Source: Johnsonella ignava ATCC 51276 (GTDB taxonomy: Bacteria > Bacillota > Clostridia > Lachnospirales > Lachnospiraceae). Taken from it: a stretch of DNA of 7,980 nt. The position numbers and the translations under genes were made by a program. The notes under the pieces were generated by a model. It was not told the origin of the DNA and searched no databases. It saw nothing but the letters and a program-made list of their open reading frames with translations. This document shows, piece after piece, positions 5,501-7,980 of the stretch (positions are counted from its first letter, which is position 1; every line of letters begins with the position of its first letter). The stretch is taken from the NCBI RefSeq assembly GCF_000235445.1, contig NZ_JH378832.1, positions 21,349 through 29,328 on the forward strand, in the 5' to 3' direction.

Positions 5501-6196
5501 CTACATCTTTTCCATCTTATATCCTACACCCCATACCACTTTAAGATATCTCGGTTCCTTAGGATTAATCTCTATTTTCTCCCTTATATGTCTTATATGC
5601 ACTGCCACGGTATTATCAGCACCTATAGCTTCTTCATTCCATATTTGTGCATAGATCTCGTCTATTGAAAAAACCTTACCCGCATTTTTTACAAGAAGTA
5701 AAAGTATATTGTATTCTATAGGAGTAAATTTTATAATCTCTCCTGACACGCTTACTTCCTTTGTATCGTCATTAATTTCAAGATCTCCGCACCTGAATAC
5801 ATTCTTCTCGGATTGAAGTCCCAGATTGCCGAGCTTAGTATAGCGCCTTAAATGACTCTTAACCCTTGCAACCAGCTCAAGCGGATTAAACGGTTTTGTC
5901 AGATAATCATCCGCACCTATATTAAGTCCCAGTATCTTATCAGTATCCTCTGATTTTGCCGACAATATGATTATGGGTATTGAACTGCGCTCCCTTACCT
6001 TAAGTGTAGTCCTTATCCCGTCAAGTCCCGGCATCATAACATCCACTATAAGAAGGTCAACTTTGGAAGTTTCAAGTACTTTCAATGCATCATATCCGTC
6101 ATATACACCTATAACCTCAAAGCCCTCTCCCGAAAGGTAGATATTTATGGCTTCAACTATTTCCTTATCATCATCACAAACTAAGATCTTCTGCAT
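5501..6196 (-). CDS. OmpR/VanR-type response regulator, 231 aa
   Basis: This DNA-binding response regulator is the partner of the downstream histidine kinase. Receiver domain 1-120: acidic pocket Asp8/Asp9, phospho-acceptor Asp52 in LLIVDVMMPGLDG, the conserved hydroxyl Ser79 (IIILSAK), Tyr98, and Lys101 in DDYLTKPF. The C-terminal winged helix (about 130-230) has LTP/FTPIEYNILLLLVKNAGKVF, the recognition helix region NTVAVHIRHIREKIE and the wing VVWGVGYKME. Length and motifs are complete for the OmpR/PhoB family, and the wording is close to VanR-like regulators. The ATG at 6196 follows AAGGAG at about 10 nt. It is first in a two-gene operon; the kinase begins 61 nt later. Two inverted repeats around its promoter could be binding sites for itself or another regulator. 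Target genes are unknown. Confidence 0.95.
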   Translation of the reverse strand: MQKILVCDDDKEIVEAINIYLSGEGFEVIGVYDGYDALKVLETSKVDLLIVDVMMPGLDGIRTTLKVRERSSIPIIILSAKSEDTDKILGLNIGADDYLTKPFNPLELVARVKSHLRRYTKLGNLGLQSEKNVFRCGDLEINDDTKEVSVSGEIIKFTPIEYNILLLLVKNAGKVFSIDEIYAQIWNEEAIGADNTVAVHIRHIREKIEINPKEPRYLKVVWGVGYKMEKM

Positions 6197-6293
6197 AATG
6201 TCAATGCTCCTTTTTTATATTGTTCATACTGCCGCTTATAAAGTATATACTGTTATACAGCCGCATCAATCTCTTTTTATATTAATACTCCGG

Positions 6294-6329
6294 TTATATA
6301 TAAGGTATGGCTGCCGCCTTATTATATAA
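6294..6329. promoter_or_regulatory. Inverted repeat over the regulator -10 box
   Basis: Arms TTATATATAAGG (6294-6305) and CCTTATTATATAA (6317-6329) pair with one bulged base around an 11-nt loop. The right arm covers the predicted -10 box (6321-6326) of the response regulator. The left arm and loop contain AGGTATGGCTG (6303-6313), repeated exactly in the neighbouring dyad. Confidence 0.5.
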
Positions 6330-6348
6330 AAGCAAACCGGGCATTCAA
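6321..6348 (-). promoter_or_regulatory. Candidate promoter of the response regulator operon
   Basis: Read on the minus strand, TTGAAT (6348-6343) and TATAAT (6326-6321) are 16 bases apart, close to sigma-A consensus. Transcription would start near 6314 and give a leader of about 115 nt before the regulator ATG. The leader contains the small palindrome CTGTTATACAG (6250-6260). On the plus strand, CTGCCGC or CAGCCGC occurs three times, at 6229, 6258 and 6311, which stands out in such AT-rich DNA. Confidence 0.5.
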
Positions 6349-6364
6349 ATAATTACTTTACTAT

Positions 6365-6391
6365 ATATCAGGTATGGCTGATACCTGATAT
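6365..6391. promoter_or_regulatory. Perfect 11-bp inverted repeat upstream of the regulator promoter
   Basis: ATATCAGGTAT (6365-6375) and ATACCTGATAT (6381-6391) are perfect complements around the 5-nt loop GGCTG. The element lies just upstream of the -35 box. It has no T-run and no gene end beside it, so an operator is likelier than a terminator. It shares AGGTATGGCTG with the dyad 67 bp away. Confidence 0.55.
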
Positions 6392-6502
6392 GCTCTTATA
6401 TACAGAAGTATATCATCTTTACATATTTTCGTATATTTAATTTTTAATTAAGTTTTCTTTGCGTAAGACTGCTTAAATAAAGGTTTTAAAGATTCTTTTT
6501 TT

Positions 6503-6531
6503 ATTTTTTATTATTAATGATAATAAAAAAT
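6503..6531. repeat. A/T-only inverted repeat
   Basis: ATTTTTTATTAT (6503-6514) and ATAATAAAAAAT (6520-6531) are perfect 12-bp complements around TAATG. All stem pairs are A-T, so a hairpin would be weak. It could be a protein-binding or bendable site, or a chance result of composition. Confidence 0.35.
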
Positions 6532-6588
6532 ACATATTTAAGCTGCATTACTCTAAATGCTTTACCCGGATAAAAGTACCTTAAATAC

Positions 6589-6617
6589 TTGACATATATT
6601 CAAAAATAGCCTATTTT
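6589..6617 (+). promoter_or_regulatory. Orphan promoter-like sequence
   Basis: A perfect TTGACA (6589-6594) is followed after 17 bases by TATTTT (6612-6617). No ORF follows before the BlaI-type gene, some 290 bp on. It could give that gene a long leader, or transcribe a small RNA, or not be used. Confidence 0.3.
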
Positions 6618-6827
6618 AAGTTTATAATTCTTATATATTTTTATAGATAAAATCTAATATATTATTGTTACTTATGGGTTGAGCAGGCTAACAAAGTTAT
6701 ATTAAATATAAAAATACTAATAGTTATAATCTTAACATTCTGTATTTTTACAGCTTAATACAGATATATAACATATGGCAAACAATGCTGTGCGTCTTAT
6801 AACAGTTTTTATATTATATTGTTTTTA

Positions 6828-6856
6828 TTGACTTTTATAGCATTATAATATATAAT
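6828..6856 (+). promoter_or_regulatory. Strong promoter of the BlaI-type repressor gene
   Basis: TTGACT (6828-6833) and TATAAT (6851-6856) have 17-bp spacing, one mismatch from consensus. An overlapping dyad ATTATA/TATAAT (6843-6848 and 6851-6856) and a direct repeat GTTTTTAT (6805-6812 and 6821-6828) could be operator parts for autoregulation, as is usual for BlaI-type repressors. The classical TACA/TGTA operator is not evident. Confidence 0.7.
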
Positions 6857-6890
6857 ATGTTTGTACCAACAAAAATATTATCAAAAGCAA

Positions 6891-6899
6891 AAGGAGGAG
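6891..6899 (+). promoter_or_regulatory. Ribosome binding site fixing the repressor start
   Basis: AAGGAGGAG ends 5 nt before the ATG at 6905. The upstream in-frame ATG at 6857 directly abuts the -10 box and so lies before the likely transcript start. Together these place the start at 6905. Confidence 0.85.
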
Positions 6900-6904
6900 C
6901 TTTT

Positions 6905-7318
6905 ATGGGGAGCGGTTTCTTGGAATACTTAGGCGGAATGAAAAATTTAACGCCTAAAGAATATGATTTCATGAAGAAATTTATATGGACACATTCAGGC
7001 GAGATATCAAGCAGTGAGATTTATGAGGAAGCAGGAATGCCTAGAGGAAGCGTAAGCGGAATTTTATTCAGCGTTTCCGAAAAGGGATATTTGAAAAAGA
7101 AACAAGCAGGCTGGCACCATATATACACCGTTTTAATATCCGAACTTGAATATGAAAGAGCATTGTTAAGACAGCAGATTAAAAAAGCGACAGGCAAAGG
7201 CTCCTTTGAATATCTGATAGCCGCCTTTTACGGAAAAGATACATTAAGTGAGGAGCAGCTTGGTAAAATCAACAATTTATTAAAGGACTTTGAAAATGCT
7301 TTGGACGACGACAAATGA
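6905..7318 (+). CDS. BlaI/MecI/CopY-family transcriptional repressor, 137 aa
   Basis: This is a winged-helix repressor of the penicillinase-repressor family, which binds promoter operators as a dimer and is inactivated when a BlaR1-type protease is triggered. The N-terminal half shows the family pattern: LTPKEYDFMKKFIWTHSG (15-32), EIYEEAGMPRGSVSGILF (38-55) and the wing VSEKGYLKKKQAGWHHIYTVLIS (57-79). The C-terminal helices (80-131) fit the dimerisation region, with SFEYLIAAFYG and LSEEQLGKINNLL. By eye, Ser100-Phe101 falls where the cleaved Asn-Phe bond of staphylococcal BlaI lies, so the Asn is not conserved. The gene overlaps the following M56 protease gene by 23 nt, the standard pairing. 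Targets are not visible here; they may be a beta-lactamase, efflux or cell-wall stress gene outside the window, or only this operon. Confidence 0.88.
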   Translation: MGSGFLEYLGGMKNLTPKEYDFMKKFIWTHSGEISSSEIYEEAGMPRGSVSGILFSVSEKGYLKKKQAGWHHIYTVLISELEYERALLRQQIKKATGKGSFEYLIAAFYGKDTLSEEQLGKINNLLKDFENALDDDK

Positions 7319-7980
7319 TGTGGGAGCAGCAAGCGATTTTCTGTTTATACTGTTTGTACCGATAATAGTTACAAACATAGTTATTGTTTTAATGGTATTT
7401 ATTAAAGACTACCTTGAAAAGATATTAAGTATGTGCCAGCTTAACAGGTTGCTTAAGGGTTTTATACTGTATATTTCATTTTCGCTCTTGATAATTACAG
7501 GATACATTGTCGGCAGGTTTTTAATTACCGAAAAACTAAATGTTATAAGCAATGATGTATCCGAATTGTCTTTTGTCAGAGATAAGACCATTGCCAATGC
7601 CACCTCTTTTGGTGGAAGTCTTATATTCTTAATTCTGCTTGCAGTCTGGTTTATAGGGATATTTGCTTTAGGAATAAACCAATTAATCAAGGAAAGGGCT
7701 TTTTTAAAGAAACTTGACAAATTAAGTGAACTCTTAACTGACGGCACAAGCATTGAAACAAAAAACAGGCTTATTGAAGAAATGGGCATAAAAAAGGATT
7801 TTAGAGTGTTTATGAACTCCGTGATACCTTCCCCGTTTATAATAGGGTTTGTTAAGCCGAGGATATTTTTATCAAAAAATAGTCTTTCGGATTTGGAAAC
7901 GAGCTTATACTTAAGCATGAGATGACGCACTTAAAAGCCGAAGACGTATTTTATCGCAGCTTATGTTTATACTCTGTGTG
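7296..7980 (+). pseudogene. BlaR1-type M56 membrane metalloprotease, frameshifted and cut by window end
   Basis: This is the antirepressor partner of the preceding BlaI-type gene: a membrane zinc protease that would sense a signal and trigger repressor loss. The ATG at 7296 lies 8 nt after AAAGG(A) and inside the end of the repressor gene, suggesting translational coupling. Helices lie at about residues 14-36, 53-76 and 107-131, followed by the M56 signature VIPSPFIIGFVKPRIFL (176-192). Frame 3 then reads SLSDLET and ends wrongly at 7923-7925 (SLYLSMR, stop). Supplying one base after 7900 restores ELILKHEMTHLKAEDVFYRS, with the HExxH zinc site, from 7901 to the window edge. A one-base deletion thus separates the membrane part from the catalytic motif. 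It may be a real null mutation or a sequencing indel. The C-terminal sensor part is outside the window. Confidence 0.8.

Larger units (their letters stand above)
6197..6904. other. Divergent intergenic region between regulator and repressor genes
   Basis: About 700 bp without a convincing gene. The left part carries the leader, promoter and two dyads of the response regulator (minus strand). The right part carries the promoter and ribosome binding site of the BlaI-type gene (plus strand). The AT-rich middle (about 6392-6827) holds a 12-bp A/T-only inverted repeat, an orphan promoter-like sequence at 6589-6617 and a 7-bp hairpin (CTGTATT 6740-6746 with AATACAG 6757-6763). I found no small ORF there with a ribosome binding site. 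Confidence 0.6.

Noticed and set aside
6857..6904. Longer start for the BlaI-type repressor at the ATG at 6857
   Set aside because: The ATG directly follows the -10 box, so it would lie before the transcript start, and the strong AAGGAGGAG site serves the ATG at 6905.
7409..7930. Minus-strand open frame of 173 codons opposite the M56 protease gene
   Set aside because: The plus strand encodes recognisable M56 motifs; the minus product resembles nothing.

Overview
The window is AT-rich and comes from a low-GC Gram-positive bacterium, most likely a Clostridia member of the Lachnospiraceae type (inference). The grounds are a cell-wall-binding repeat protein of the GW...WYYF type, purine-rich AAGGAGG-like ribosome binding sites, a VanR/OmpR-type two-component pair whose kinase has many membrane segments, and a BlaI/BlaR1-type regulatory pair. 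I cannot name the species.

Left third (1-2880): this is a decaying, repeat-driven accessory region. It opens with the frameshifted C-terminal end of a cell-wall-binding repeat protein (3-393). A candidate promoter with an overlapping dyad (428-485) follows. Next comes a tandem array of very small, three-helix membrane proteins in alternating order, A1-B1-(unrelated gene remnant)-A2-B2-A3-B3'. A (about 120 aa) and B (about 111-114 aa) are two subfamilies that resemble each other at both ends, so the array looks like successive duplications of an ancient A-B pair. A2 and B2 are intact. B1 has lost the frame of its expected start through one extra A in a poly(A) tract, but a second ATG 4 nt downstream restores a full-length product. 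A3 carries one in-frame TGA in place of a Trp codon. B3' keeps only the translation-start region and has ATA where the ATG should be. The array closes with a bidirectional terminator (2839-2877). Its function is unknown; orphan immunity genes for a surface toxin are one speculative reading.

Middle (2879-6350): an apparent fragment of an IS21-like element end (2879-2998) borders a two-component system on the minus strand. The OmpR/VanR-type response regulator (5501-6196) is upstream and an 806-aa sensor histidine kinase (3019-5439) lies 61 nt downstream. The regulator has a plausible promoter (6321-6348) flanked by two inverted repeats that share an 11-base core, which suggests regulation at this promoter.

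Right end (6350-7980): about 480 bp of AT-rich non-coding DNA holds a further promoter-like sequence with no gene behind it. A near-consensus promoter (6828-6856) then drives a BlaI/MecI/CopY-type repressor (6905-7318), which overlaps by 23 nt a BlaR1-type M56 membrane metalloprotease antirepressor (7296 to the window end). The protease gene has a one-base frameshift directly before its HEMTH zinc motif.

Five separate reading-frame lesions in 8 kb are striking. They may reflect real decay of accessory genes, phase variation in the case of the poly(A) tract, or indel errors in the assembly; the sequence alone cannot decide.
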